From Pseudochryseolinea flava (lineage in GTDB: Bacteria; Bacteroidota; Bacteroidia; Cytophagales; Cyclobacteriaceae), in NCBI RefSeq assembly GCF_003286915.1, contig NZ_QMFY01000001.1:806001-870000 (forward strand): a DNA stretch of 64,000 nt. The letters run 5' to 3'. Made by a program: the position numbers and the translations under genes. The stretch's first letter is position 1, and each line of letters opens with the position of its first letter. A model generated the notes under the pieces. It was given only the letters and a program-made list of their open reading frames with translations. It ran no database searches and had not been told where the DNA came from. Of the stretch, positions 1-7,796 are shown piece by piece.

Positions 1-71
1 TGAGAGTAGTCTCGCACTTTTTTATTTAAAGGCCATACGTTTACGTTGCGCGTCAACAACAAACGGCAACC

Positions 72-157
72 GCCCTGGTGGTGGAATTGGTAGACACGCA
101 GGACTTAAAATCCTGTGGCTAGTAATAGTCGTGCGGGTTCAAGTCCCGCCCGGGGTA
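72..157 (+). tRNA. tRNA-Leu (anticodon UAA)
   Basis: An 86-nt class II tRNA folds completely. The acceptor stem pairs 72-78 with 150-156 (G-T and T-G wobbles included), the anticodon stem is CAGGA/TCCTG around the loop CTTAAAA, and the anticodon TAA lies at 106-108. A long variable arm follows, and the T arm GCGGG/CCCGC encloses TTCAAGT. The long variable arm and UAA anticodon identify leucine (UUA codon). The 3' CCA is not encoded, since the sequence continues CAAAAA after the discriminator A. A Rho-independent terminator follows within 10 nt, so this looks like a single-gene transcript or the last gene of one that starts outside the window. Confidence 0.97.
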
Positions 158-164
158 CAAAAAG

Positions 165-195
165 AAACCTGATGGATTAATCATCAGGTTTTTTT
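165..195 (+). terminator. Rho-independent terminator of tRNA-Leu
   Basis: AACCTGATG at 166-174 pairs with CATCAGGTT at 182-190 around a 7-nt loop and runs into a T tract ending at 195. It lies 8 nt after the tRNA. Confidence 0.9.
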
Positions 196-238
196 ATGCC
201 CATGCACGGCGATGAAATGCAATATGAGCTACCGTTGG

Positions 239-745
239 CTATGTCGTAACGGGAAGAGAATTTCTTTCGATAATTGTTGTCACCCATTCGTCTGGTTCAT
301 TCACGATAAACTTATGCTTCTTGCCGTTGAACGTTACAAACAAAACGTTCTTTAAGAATACGAGGGACTTGTCAATCGAAAGCGATTCAATCTGGTTTAG
401 CGGAATGTTTAGCTGATGTGTTTGTACGTTTAGTTTGTGCGACTTGAAAACTAACCTGTGATTTGTGAGTGCAAGCTTTCCACCAACGCCTTCATACTTT
501 AAGATGTGATTGGCGCCACCTTCTTTCAACATGTCTTCCCCATCTTGCAATTCTACCTCGATGTTTTTCATCTGTCTCTTTGCAAACCATTCTGAAAACC
601 ACGTAAATGTTATTCCGAATAGTATCCCGTTGATGATCGCACTCACGACTAGCCCTGCAGAGAAGTCATCAAAGATCAACCTCAATCCAAACTGCAGGAT
701 AATGGTTGGAAGGCCAATGACTAAAACAGTTTTCCAAAATTTCAT
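239..745 (-). CDS. GRAM-domain-like membrane protein
   Basis: A 168-residue protein if started at the ATG at 745 (MKFWKTVLVIG). The open frame continues 20 residues further upstream, but that stretch is not membrane-like. Two hydrophobic segments lie near the N-terminus (about residues 4-25 and 32-52). A soluble C-terminal half carries the GRAM/PH-like pattern 'GGKLALTNHRLVFKSH', followed by 'IPLNQIESLSIDKSL' and a strand ending in 'FIVNEPDEWVTTI'. GRAM folds are PH-like and often bind lipids or proteins at membranes, but the ligand here is unknown. It sits alone between the tRNA and an amine oxidase gene on the same strand, with 75 nt before its start. The family call is confident; the function is not. 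Confidence 0.75.
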   Translation of the reverse strand: MKFWKTVLVIGLPTIILQFGLRLIFDDFSAGLVVSAIINGILFGITFTWFSEWFAKRQMKNIEVELQDGEDMLKEGGANHILKYEGVGGKLALTNHRLVFKSHKLNVQTHQLNIPLNQIESLSIDKSLVFLKNVLFVTFNGKKHKFIVNEPDEWVTTIIERNSLPVTT

Positions 746-820
746 GTCACACAATTTTTGAGGAAGATACGCTTTGTGTAGCGTTGATCCAAAAGCGATG
801 ATCACCGGGCGTTTTAGACT

Positions 821-2098
821 TTAGCGATTATCACCGTTGATATTGCGTGCAACCAATTCGCTGCTCTGAAACGCAGCCTCTACAGTACCCATCGCAGGAC
901 CATCGTAATATGCTTCGCCGGCAAAGTAAATGGTATCTTGAATTGGCTGTGATAATATTTTCAATGTCTTGTTTCCCTCAACAGATCGATAAGCATACGC
1001 ACCACCCGCGAGCGGATCATTACTCCAGTCGATAATCTTTATCCCCCGGATGTGTGACACCAATGCAGCTTTAGAGCAATTCAACAAATACATCAGTGAC
1101 CGCTGACATCTCGCAAGCAGGGCCTCTGGAGAACGATCAATCTCTTTCAACACTGGCCCTGCAAGCCATCCGGTAAGAAGCGGAACATCTTTAGGTTTCT
1201 GCGTCCACCATGTTGGAATTTCTGCATCTGAAAAAAGAAAATGAAGATTGTTCATGGTTCTGAATCGATAGTCATCTTTTTCCCAATAAGCTTCTTTGAA
1301 CTCGACAACAAATTTTATCACACCTCCAGTTTCAATTTTTTGAATTGCATCTAACTGTTGTGGAATATCTGGAGAAAAGATAATAGGCTTCGCTTTCAGC
1401 ACTGCGGGTGGAACTGTTATTAGTACTCTTCTTCCTTCGAAGAAAGAGCCATCACTTAGCATTACCATCCCCTCACCTTTCTTCCATGTGATCGCGACTA
1501 CTTCTTGATTTAGTTTGAAAGTGACATTCTGTTTTAAACATTCGTCATACAGAAAATTTATTAGGCCACCGTATCCTCCTTCAGGATGATATCCTGTAAG
1601 GTCTTCTTCAGCTAGCCACTCATCGCGCAATGATAATGCACTCGCTTTCTCAGGATCAGCGGCATCGTAGCCAGATACAAACTGTACTACCGATTCGCGC
1701 AGGTCTTTGTATTTTTCGTCATTGAAATAACGTTGTAAAAATTCGTTGATGCTGATGTCTTCTTGTAGTGCTTTTAATTTGGCAAGCATATCATCCCACC
1801 CTTCTGTGTAGAATTCCCCTTCGCTCAATTTTCCAGCATACACGTTCCAAACCTTACCCTCGCCTTTCCGTGATTTAATGCTCGCTTCTTCAAGCAAGGA
1901 TTTCGTCACGGGTAGATCGCCGTGAATAAATTCAGCACCATACTCGATCGGCACTGAGAAGGTTTTGTCGTGAACAGTATGAATGCGACCACCGATACGG
2001 TCGCGCGCTTCGAGTACGAGGACTTTTTTTGTTTTGCCTAACGTTCGCGCTGCACTCAGGCCAGCGGCACCAGCACCTACAATAATAATATCAATCAT
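821..2098 (-). CDS. Flavin-containing amine oxidase
   Basis: A 425-residue FAD enzyme of the monoamine/polyamine oxidase (GMC-unrelated, Rossmann) family. The N-terminus has the dinucleotide-binding GxGxxG in 'VGAGAAGLSAARTL' (residues 7-20), followed by 'LEARDRIGGRIHT', the signature that contacts FAD in this family. The C-terminal FAD motif is 'YFAGEAYYDGPAMGTVEAA', with Gly-Glu-Ala in the usual place. Full family length, with no signal peptide, so probably cytoplasmic. Such enzymes oxidise amines to imines with release of H2O2; the substrate (polyamine, aromatic amine or an amino acid) cannot be read from the sequence. It is followed by the GRAM protein gene 75 nt downstream on the same strand and preceded by a long non-coding gap. 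Confidence 0.9.
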   Translation of the reverse strand: MIDIIIVGAGAAGLSAARTLGKTKKVLVLEARDRIGGRIHTVHDKTFSVPIEYGAEFIHGDLPVTKSLLEEASIKSRKGEGKVWNVYAGKLSEGEFYTEGWDDMLAKLKALQEDISINEFLQRYFNDEKYKDLRESVVQFVSGYDAADPEKASALSLRDEWLAEEDLTGYHPEGGYGGLINFLYDECLKQNVTFKLNQEVVAITWKKGEGMVMLSDGSFFEGRRVLITVPPAVLKAKPIIFSPDIPQQLDAIQKIETGGVIKFVVEFKEAYWEKDDYRFRTMNNLHFLFSDAEIPTWWTQKPKDVPLLTGWLAGPVLKEIDRSPEALLARCQRSLMYLLNCSKAALVSHIRGIKIIDWSNDPLAGGAYAYRSVEGNKTLKILSQPIQDTIYFAGEAYYDGPAMGTVEAAFQSSELVARNINGDNR

Positions 2099-2711
2099 GC
2101 ATTACCTAATCCTTAGCGTTTCAAGTTACACAAAATGAATGCATGTGTTGTGACGAATTATTTTTCATCTTAATGCATGTTGTTGAAAAAATTCCCGACG
2201 TGTTTGGTTCTCCTCATTCGTTATCTGAATGGTAATATGCTCAGTGATATTAGAATGATGTTAGACGTGAGCGATGATGATGGCAGGCGTGGTTTCCGAA
2301 CCAACCTTAAAAAAAGTTTATTTTATTCTGGTTTCTGCGTACGAAGGAGTAATCGCTATTGATCCGCCGTTTCTGTAATGTAATCTGCAATAAAAACTGT
2401 TCGACTGTTGAGTTTATCATCTGGCGGAATTTTTGAGTTGACCTTTCTTTGCAAGCGTCACGAGAAATTTTACTGTACATGCGAACTAAAACACATCGAC
2501 GGTCGTTCGACATATTATACCGATTTCCCTATCAGTTTTTAATCGTTCGTGCAATTCGCATAGGTTGTTTTGTGGTGTTTTTTCGCAAAATGAAGTGGGT
2601 GATTCTTTAACCCTAATGCTTCGCAAATTCTACAAGTCAACTTTCACGCTGAGTGCAGGGATGCGGCATTATCTTTTTTAATTATTCGTAAAACAATTAA
2701 TTGTAAAACCT
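2099..2711. other. Long non-coding gap (613 bp)
   Basis: This is the only gap over 300 bases in the window. Short open frames here (2177-2362 plus, 2307-2513 minus) have no recognisable composition or domain and are probably chance. It must hold the divergent promoters of the amine oxidase (minus) and the KGG protein (plus). A 12-bp palindrome ACAATTAATTGT at 2693-2704 lies 7 nt before the KGG start. TATCTTTT at 2670-2677 matches the Bacteroidota -7 element in 7 of 8 positions. I see no tRNA, repeat array or mobile-element end. Confidence 0.5.
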
Positions 2712-3134
2712 ATGGCGAGAACAAAAGAAGGAGGAGAAGGCAAGGGTACTGCCAACCGTGGTTTTGCTTCGATGAGCGAAGAACAACAACGTGCTATTGC
2801 CCGCAAAGGAGGTGAAGCAGTGAGCAGGAACCGTGCCCATATGGCTGCGATCGGTCGCAAAGGTGGCGAACGCGTAAGTCAAAATCGTGAGCACATGGCG
2901 CAGATCGGCCGCAAAGGTGGCGAGACTGTGAGCCGTGATCGGGAACATATGGCACAGATCGGCCGCAAGGGCGGTGAGACTGTGAGCCAGAATCGTGAAC
3001 ACATGGCAGAGATTGGCCGTAAAGGTGGTGAAGCTGTGAGTGAGGATCGCCAACACATGGCGAGTATTGGAAGAAAAGGTGGAGAAAGTGGTGGCTCTCG
3101 AAACGAAGCACCTAAGCAGGAAAATAATTCCTAA
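2712..3134 (+). CDS. KGG-repeat stress-type protein
   Basis: A 140-residue, highly hydrophilic protein made largely of an 18-residue repeat of the form I-G-R-K-G-G-E-x-V-S-x-x-R-x-H-M-A-x. There are five full copies at residues 29-118 and a partial sixth. A leader (MARTKEGGEG...FASMSEEQQ) and a polar tail flank them. This is the KGG motif of the GsiB/YciG group, which in other bacteria is induced by general stress or desiccation and is thought to be disordered and hydrophilin-like. No Cys, no signal peptide, no membrane segment. The gene is transcribed alone and converges on purM across a strong hairpin. The family is clear; a role in desiccation or osmotic stress here is inference. Confidence 0.88.
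   Translation: MARTKEGGEGKGTANRGFASMSEEQQRAIARKGGEAVSRNRAHMAAIGRKGGERVSQNREHMAQIGRKGGETVSRDREHMAQIGRKGGETVSQNREHMAEIGRKGGEAVSEDRQHMASIGRKGGESGGSRNEAPKQENNS
2796..3065 (+). repeat. Five tandem 54-bp coding repeats (KGG units)
   Basis: Each 54-bp unit encodes one 18-residue KGG unit. Units 2 to 4 are nearly identical at the nucleotide level, for example the recurring 'cgcaaaggtggcga' and 'gaacayatggc' blocks. A truncated sixth unit follows to about 3098. Copy number may vary by slippage or recombination. Confidence 0.9.
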
Positions 3135-3161
3135 CATATTCTCTTTACTGAAAGAAAGAAG

Positions 3162-3195
3162 GAGATGTTTCTATGGCGAAGCATCTCTTTTTTTT
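3162..3195 (+). terminator. Rho-independent terminator of the KGG gene
   Basis: GAGATGTTTC (3162-3171) pairs with GAAGCATCTC (3178-3187), with one G-T pair and a 6-nt loop, followed by eight T. It lies 27 nt after the KGG stop, and its T tract touches the convergent purM stop. Confidence 0.85.
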
Positions 3196-4369
3196 ATTCG
3201 TAGATGAACGTTCCGCGATCAGATTGAACGGTCACTTTCTTTTTATCAGACGATTCCACATGACCTATAACTTTTGCGTCTATTGCAAACTGCTTGGCAA
3301 TGTCGATTATCGTTGACGCATGTTTCTCTTCAACATAAAATTCCAACCGGTGTCCCATGTTAAATACTTTATACATCTCTTTCCACTCAGTACCACTTTG
3401 GTCGTGAATCATTTTGAACAATGGCGGAACATCAAACAGATTATCTTTTACAACATGAACATTGTCGACGAAGTGTAGCACTTTCGTTTGCGCACCACCA
3501 CTGCAATGAACCATGCCATGAATTTGGCTGCGCAGTTGTTTTAAAACCTCAATCACTACCGGTGCGTATGTGCGTGTTGGAGATAGTACCAACTTGCCGG
3601 CGTCTAATGGAGATCCTTCGACGCTATCTGTAAGTTTATACTTTCCTGAATAAACGAGGTTGCGTGGGACGTTACCATCGAACGACTCAGGATATTTTTC
3701 CGCGTAGATATGATCAAACACATCGTGGCGTGCAGATGTTAAACCATTGCTTCCCATCCCGCCATTGTACTCGCTTTCGTATGTAGCCTTTCCATAAGAC
3801 GCAAGACCGACAACCACATTACCTGTTTTAATCTTGCTATTGTCAATAACGTCGCTGCGTTTCATTCTCGAAACAACCGTACTATCGACAACAATTGTTT
3901 TTACCAAATCGCCAAGGTCAGCAGTTTCACCACCGGTACTGATGATGTTTAATCCATGTTTTCGTAGCATATCGAGAACTTCTTCCGTACCGTTAATAAT
4001 AGCGGCAATGACCTCACCTGGAATTAGGTTTTTGTTTCTGCCAATGGTTGACGAAAGAAGAATATTGTCGATTGCGCCAACGCATAACAGATCATCGATA
4101 TTCATGATGATTGCGTCTTGTGCGATACCTTTCCACACGGAGATATCGCCAGTTTCTTTCCAGTACAAATATGCGAGAGATGATTTTGTTCCCGCGCCGT
4201 CGGCATGCATTACTGTGCAATAGTTTTCGTCATGACCGAGGTAGTCGGGTACGATTTTGCAGAAAGCCTTTGGAAAAAGTCCCTTATCTAGCTTTTGAAT
4301 CGCTTGATGAACATCTTCTTTGGAGGCGGAAACACCGCGCTGTGCGTAACGATCGGAAGTCAAACTCAA
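3194..4369 (-). CDS. purM: Phosphoribosylformylglycinamidine cyclo-ligase (AIR synthase)
   Basis: A 391-residue member of the PurM/AIR synthase family. It catalyses ATP-dependent ring closure of FGAM to aminoimidazole ribonucleotide, step 5 of de novo purine synthesis, in the cytoplasm. Recognisable blocks in order are 'HADGAGTKSSLAY' (the conserved D-G-x-G-T-K), 'DAIIMNIDDLLCVGA', 'GTEEVLDML', 'STGGETADLGD', 'VVGLASYGKATYESEYNGGMGSNGLTSAR' (glycine-rich) and 'VHCSGGAQTKVLHF'. It is longer than the roughly 345-residue enterobacterial enzyme, which in my recollection is normal for Bacteroidota. The ATG start is preceded by a good -7 element at 4388-4395. The next gene on this strand upstream is the HisA-like gene, 148 nt away. 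Confidence 0.9.
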   Translation of the reverse strand: MSLTSDRYAQRGVSASKEDVHQAIQKLDKGLFPKAFCKIVPDYLGHDENYCTVMHADGAGTKSSLAYLYWKETGDISVWKGIAQDAIIMNIDDLLCVGAIDNILLSSTIGRNKNLIPGEVIAAIINGTEEVLDMLRKHGLNIISTGGETADLGDLVKTIVVDSTVVSRMKRSDVIDNSKIKTGNVVVGLASYGKATYESEYNGGMGSNGLTSARHDVFDHIYAEKYPESFDGNVPRNLVYSGKYKLTDSVEGSPLDAGKLVLSPTRTYAPVVIEVLKQLRSQIHGMVHCSGGAQTKVLHFVDNVHVVKDNLFDVPPLFKMIHDQSGTEWKEMYKVFNMGHRLEFYVEEKHASTIIDIAKQFAIDAKVIGHVESSDKKKVTVQSDRGTFIYE

Positions 4370-4387
4370 TGAGATTTAATGAAAGGG

Positions 4388-4395
4388 CAAAGGTA
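4388..4395 (-). promoter_or_regulatory. Probable -7 element for purM
   Basis: On the minus strand this reads TACCTTTG, a perfect match to the Bacteroidota -7 consensus TAnnTTTG, 18 nt before the purM ATG. No clear TTTG-type -33 element lies 19-21 nt further upstream, so the call rests on the -7 match alone. Confidence 0.45.
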
Positions 4396-4517
4396 GGAAA
4401 AGTGTTCAATGTGCCTGGCTGCCATGCGCGCAAATAATTACGCGACATTGACTTCAAACACGTTTCCGTCTTGGGCGCGCTTTTTACAATACCTAGAAAG
4501 CAGGCTGTAAAATTGTG

Positions 4518-5261
4518 CTAGATTTCTTTCTTAACCAGGAATTGCTCGAGGTCGCTTAGCTTTAGTATCCCTTCGTAGAACGCCTTTCCAAAGATTACAG
4601 CGAAAATTCCCATGTCGTTTAAACGTTTGATGTCGTCAACACCGCGAACACCACCGCTGGCGAGTACGCACATTTCGGGAAACGTTGTGAGAATATCTTG
4701 ATAAAAATCGAACGCTGGCCCCTCCAACACACCATCGCGACTCACGTCTGTCGACTTAACGTACTTGAGCCCACGAGAATAAAAGTAATCGAGGTGATCG
4801 AATAATGTTGTTTGTGTGCGACGAAGCCATCCACGATAAAGAAGTTCTTTTGTGTTTCTATCTACAACATCGGCTCCTAACGTGATTTTTTCACGTCCAT
4901 AAGAAATGATCCATGAAGCAAACAATTCTGGATCCGTAACTGCGACGCTGGCAGCCGTGATGTAGTCGGCGCCGTATTCGTAAGCTTTTGCGATATCGCC
5001 ATCCGTTGAAATCCCACCTGTGAAATCAATCTTAAGATCAGTGTATCCTGAGATCGCTTCGAGTACATGCCAATTTACAGGGCTTCCTTTTTCCGCACCG
5101 TCCAGATCAACAAGGTGAACGACTTCGATGCCATGGTCTTCAAATCGTTTTGCTAGGTCCAATGGATTTTCATCATATGTTTTCTCGCTAGATGGATCGC
5201 CCTTGCGCATCTTGACTACTTTTCCTTTTCGAATTGCAATGGATGGAATGACTTGAATCAT
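4518..5261 (-). CDS. HisA/HisF-type TIM-barrel protein lacking the catalytic Asp8
   Basis: A 247-residue (beta/alpha)8 protein clearly of the HisA family. It has 'VVHLVDLDGA' (47-56), phosphate-binding 'TGGIS' (81-85), 'LGADVV' (128-133, conserved Asp131), 'STDVSRDGVLEG' (170-181) and 'ASGGV'. HisA isomerises ProFAR in histidine synthesis using an acid/base Asp in the N-terminal 'PAIDL' motif. Here that stretch reads 'IPSIAIRKGK', so the Asp is Ala9, confirmed in the DNA codon GCA. The phosphate sites are kept and no other his gene is nearby. It may be a paralogue with a different isomerase substrate or a non-catalytic role rather than the true HisA. It is transcribed alone, with TAACTTTA upstream as a possible -7 element. 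Confidence 0.75.
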   Translation of the reverse strand: MIQVIPSIAIRKGKVVKMRKGDPSSEKTYDENPLDLAKRFEDHGIEVVHLVDLDGAEKGSPVNWHVLEAISGYTDLKIDFTGGISTDGDIAKAYEYGADYITAASVAVTDPELFASWIISYGREKITLGADVVDRNTKELLYRGWLRRTQTTLFDHLDYFYSRGLKYVKSTDVSRDGVLEGPAFDFYQDILTTFPEMCVLASGGVRGVDDIKRLNDMGIFAVIFGKAFYEGILKLSDLEQFLVKKEI

Positions 5262-5409
5262 TGGTTATGAGTTGAGATACAGCATTAAAGTTACAATCGT
5301 CAGACTGAAAAACCCCCCGGATAGGCTGAAAATCTGAAAATATTTCACGGCAACGAATTTGCTTTATAGCGGACGGGAAATCGTTAATTTTATATATCTG
5401 ACTACCCTT

Positions 5410-6987
5410 ATGAGATATCAAATTGCCATCGTAATTACTTTCATTAGTATATCTGTTTTTGGCCAGGCGAAGACGCGTCGCTTACCAAGTATTATTAATC
5501 ACCCCTCCAATAGTTTGTATGCACCATTCATTAGTCTTGATGGTAACGCACTACTATTTATTGCTAATACGGGCCAAGACGGAGCGTTAACGTTGAACTA
5601 TACTTCGCGTGAATCCGATTGGAGCGCACCGGTAGAAGTTCCGAAGCACTTGACTTCGCGACTTAATTATCTGAAAGGGTTTGCACTGAATGCCGATGGG
5701 AAAAAAATATACTTCACGTCGGCAAAATCTCCGGTAGTAGGTGGTTATGATATTTTTGTTTCGGAACTGAAGGGAACCACATGGTCCCCGCCGGAGAATC
5801 TGACGGCACCGATCAACTCAAAAACGAACGATGGCGCTCCCTCTATTTCTGCCGATGGTAACACGATTTACTTTATGCGGTGTGAAAAGATGGATCAGAA
5901 TAAGGCGAGTGGATGTCAAATTTTTGTAGCGAAAAAAAAATCTAATGGTCAATGGGAAGAGCCGATAGCGCTGGATGCGTCGATCAACACCGGTAACTCA
6001 CAATCACCCCGTATCATGGCTGATAATGAGACGCTGATTTTTTCATCGGATAAAAACGGCGGACAAGGTGGAATGGATCTTTTTATCACACGCCTAAAGG
6101 ATGGTGCATGGACAAAGCCTTCGCCACTTGATTTTGTCAACACGCCCAACGATGATCAACACGTTAGCGTAACGGCTTTAGGAAGATATTTGCTGAAGGA
6201 ATCGCCAGGAGCACGCGACAACAGTGAGCTAACAGAATTTCTTTTTCCTGCCGAACAACGTCCACGTGGTATGATGAAAGTAGAAGGAAAAGTTTCGAAT
6301 GAAGCTGGTGCTGCCGCGACTGCTTTTGTGATCGCCACGGACTTGAACACCAATAAGCGCGCCTACACCGGTAGGCCAAATGCAGATGGCACCTATGCCT
6401 TTTATCTCCTGGAAGGAACACGATATGAAGTTTCAATTGAGCCGGAACTTGGTAGTATGAACTTTGTATCGAAACAATTCGATCTTACCACCGACAAAAT
6501 TCCGCAGAAAGAAAAGCTGAACGCGATCTTAAAAAAACCAACCATTGGCGAAGAACTATCACTAGATGTTGTGAAGTTTAAGCAGAGTAGTGTGCAGTTG
6601 GATCCGTCCAGTGAATCTGAGTTGAAAAGATTAGCACGTTTGGTAAAGGGTAATCCAGATTTAAAATTTGAAATCCAAGTTTTGTTGAGTGGCTATATAG
6701 AGGATACGGTTCAATCGAATACAGACCTGACTGAGAAAATTATCGATTCGATTCATGTGAAGGTTGACGATATTGATACCCTGGGACAACTCTACAAACG
6801 CGATACAGTAATTGCGAAAGTGTTGTATCACAACGATCGAACGCAGCAACAAGGACAGGTAATTGTTGACTACTTGTCTTCGCAAGGTGCACCCGCGTCG
6901 AACCTCACGTATTTCGGCAACGCGATTCCAGGGCGAGCACCCGAAAATAGAAAGCTCACGATTAAGGCCGCGGTACGAAAAAAATAA
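5410..6987 (+). CDS. PD40 beta-propeller protein with degenerate OmpA-like C-terminus
   Basis: I start it at the ATG at 5410, giving 525 residues and a clean signal peptide (MRYQIAIVITFISISVFGQ). The open frame runs 17 residues further upstream without signal character. Residues about 40-280 hold TolB/PD40-like blades ('FALNADGKKIYFTSAK', 'PSISADGNTIYFMR', 'ADNETLIFSSDKNGGQGGMDLF'). A short carboxypeptidase-regulatory-like beta domain follows ('VEGKVSNEAG...GTYAFYLLEGTRYEV'). The C-terminus has OmpA-like elements ('LVKGNPDLKFEIQV', 'QVIVDYLSSQGAPASNLTYFGN', 'ENRKLTIKA'). However, the usual H-T-D is absent and about 50 residues are inserted, so peptidoglycan binding is doubtful. Probably periplasmic or outer-membrane associated. 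Its stop abuts the convergent DUF2911 gene. Confidence 0.8.
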   Translation: MRYQIAIVITFISISVFGQAKTRRLPSIINHPSNSLYAPFISLDGNALLFIANTGQDGALTLNYTSRESDWSAPVEVPKHLTSRLNYLKGFALNADGKKIYFTSAKSPVVGGYDIFVSELKGTTWSPPENLTAPINSKTNDGAPSISADGNTIYFMRCEKMDQNKASGCQIFVAKKKSNGQWEEPIALDASINTGNSQSPRIMADNETLIFSSDKNGGQGGMDLFITRLKDGAWTKPSPLDFVNTPNDDQHVSVTALGRYLLKESPGARDNSELTEFLFPAEQRPRGMMKVEGKVSNEAGAAATAFVIATDLNTNKRAYTGRPNADGTYAFYLLEGTRYEVSIEPELGSMNFVSKQFDLTTDKIPQKEKLNAILKKPTIGEELSLDVVKFKQSSVQLDPSSESELKRLARLVKGNPDLKFEIQVLLSGYIEDTVQSNTDLTEKIIDSIHVKVDDIDTLGQLYKRDTVIAKVLYHNDRTQQQGQVIVDYLSSQGAPASNLTYFGNAIPGRAPENRKLTIKAAVRKK

Positions 6988-7542
6988 TCAATACGAGAAG
7001 GGTGCGGCTACGAGCGTCGTATCCCAGATCAGCACCATTTCGGCATCTTCGCCGGTTTTTTCGAAAGAAATGGTGAATTGTTCGATCGGCTGGGGTGATG
7101 CAAGTACGGGCACATCGAATTTAAGAACATCTCGCGCGGCGTCACGATTGGCTTGTCCCTCAAAGTTTACGCCCCATTGACCGAACTCGCTGTTAAAAAT
7201 GATGGTCCAGCTGTCTTTTCGTGGGATTGTCCAAAGGCTGTACTTACCTTTTGGCAAGGTCTTGCCATCAAATTTAAGTTCTTTAGTCGTTTCAAAGGTT
7301 GTAGCTTCGTTCGCCCCAGTTCTCCAAACCGTATCGAAAGGAACAAGCGCGCCAAAAACGTCACGGTTCTTTTTAAAAGGTCTATTATAAATAACGTCGA
7401 TCTTTAAGTCGCCATCCGCATAAGTCGCCGATTCTTCTGGGCTGTAACTTTTAGTCTGTTTGCGCATAAAAAAGAATAGTGTGCCAGCCAGCACTACAAT
7501 TATCGCAATGGCAATCGCGGAAAATGTGAGAAATTTTTTCAT
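6988..7542 (-). CDS. DUF2911 family membrane-anchored protein
   Basis: A 184-residue protein with an N-terminal hydrophobic segment (residues 4-26) that looks like a signal anchor. A DUF2911 domain follows: 'DLKIDVIYNRPFKKNRDVFGALVPFDTVWRTGANEATTF', 'LPKGKYSLWTIP', 'SWTIIFNSEFGQWG' and a C-terminal strand 'FTISFEK'. DUF2911 is widespread in Bacteroidota and has no established function. The stop codon lies directly next to the stop of the convergent PD40 gene, with no intergenic base and no terminator seen. The family call is strong; there is no functional inference. Confidence 0.85.
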   Translation of the reverse strand: MKKFLTFSAIAIAIIVVLAGTLFFFMRKQTKSYSPEESATYADGDLKIDVIYNRPFKKNRDVFGALVPFDTVWRTGANEATTFETTKELKFDGKTLPKGKYSLWTIPRKDSWTIIFNSEFGQWGVNFEGQANRDAARDVLKFDVPVLASPQPIEQFTISFEKTGEDAEMVLIWDTTLVAAPFSY

Positions 7543-7661
7543 ACTACCCAGGTAATTAAAGACTTCGGATTAAGTTCGCGAAACTTAAAACAAATTTTCA
7601 AGCCTTTTAGCATAAAATAATCGGGGAGGCGCTATTTTTACACTTCCAAAAAAATAAAGTT

Positions 7662-7784
7662 ATGGACTTTGCGAACTGGTGGCCATTTTACGTAGTAATC
7701 TTCTTATTCGTTCTTGCTATTATCTCTCCATGGATCATTCCAAATAAAATGGTGAGCAAGAACAAGCACGACAACAAGTTCTAA
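7662..7784 (+). CDS. Small single-span membrane peptide (40 aa)
   Basis: An ATG open frame of 40 residues: a short aromatic N-terminus (MDFANWWPFY), about 18 hydrophobic residues (VVIFLFVLAIISPWII) and a positively charged tail (NKMVSKNKHDNKF). The charge distribution suggests one transmembrane helix with the C-terminus in the cytoplasm. It ends 12 nt before the TTG start of the LOG-type gene, so the two are likely co-transcribed. The coherent peptide design, ATG start and tight spacing make it more likely real than chance. I do not recognise a family. Confidence 0.6.
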   Translation: MDFANWWPFYVVIFLFVLAIISPWIIPNKMVSKNKHDNKF

Positions 7785-7796
7785 GCTTCCCTTCTT

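Noticed and set aside
72-200. tRNA-Leu 3' end as an integration attachment site
   Set aside because: No integrase, no second copy of the tRNA 3' end and no mobile-element genes lie near; a plain terminator follows.
2177-2513. Short frames in the long gap at 2.1-2.7 kb as genes
   Set aside because: They overlap each other on opposite strands, have no signal, membrane or domain pattern, and composition looks random.
4518-5261. Full histidine operon
   Set aside because: No hisF, hisH, hisI, hisG or other his gene is in the window; only this divergent HisA-like gene.
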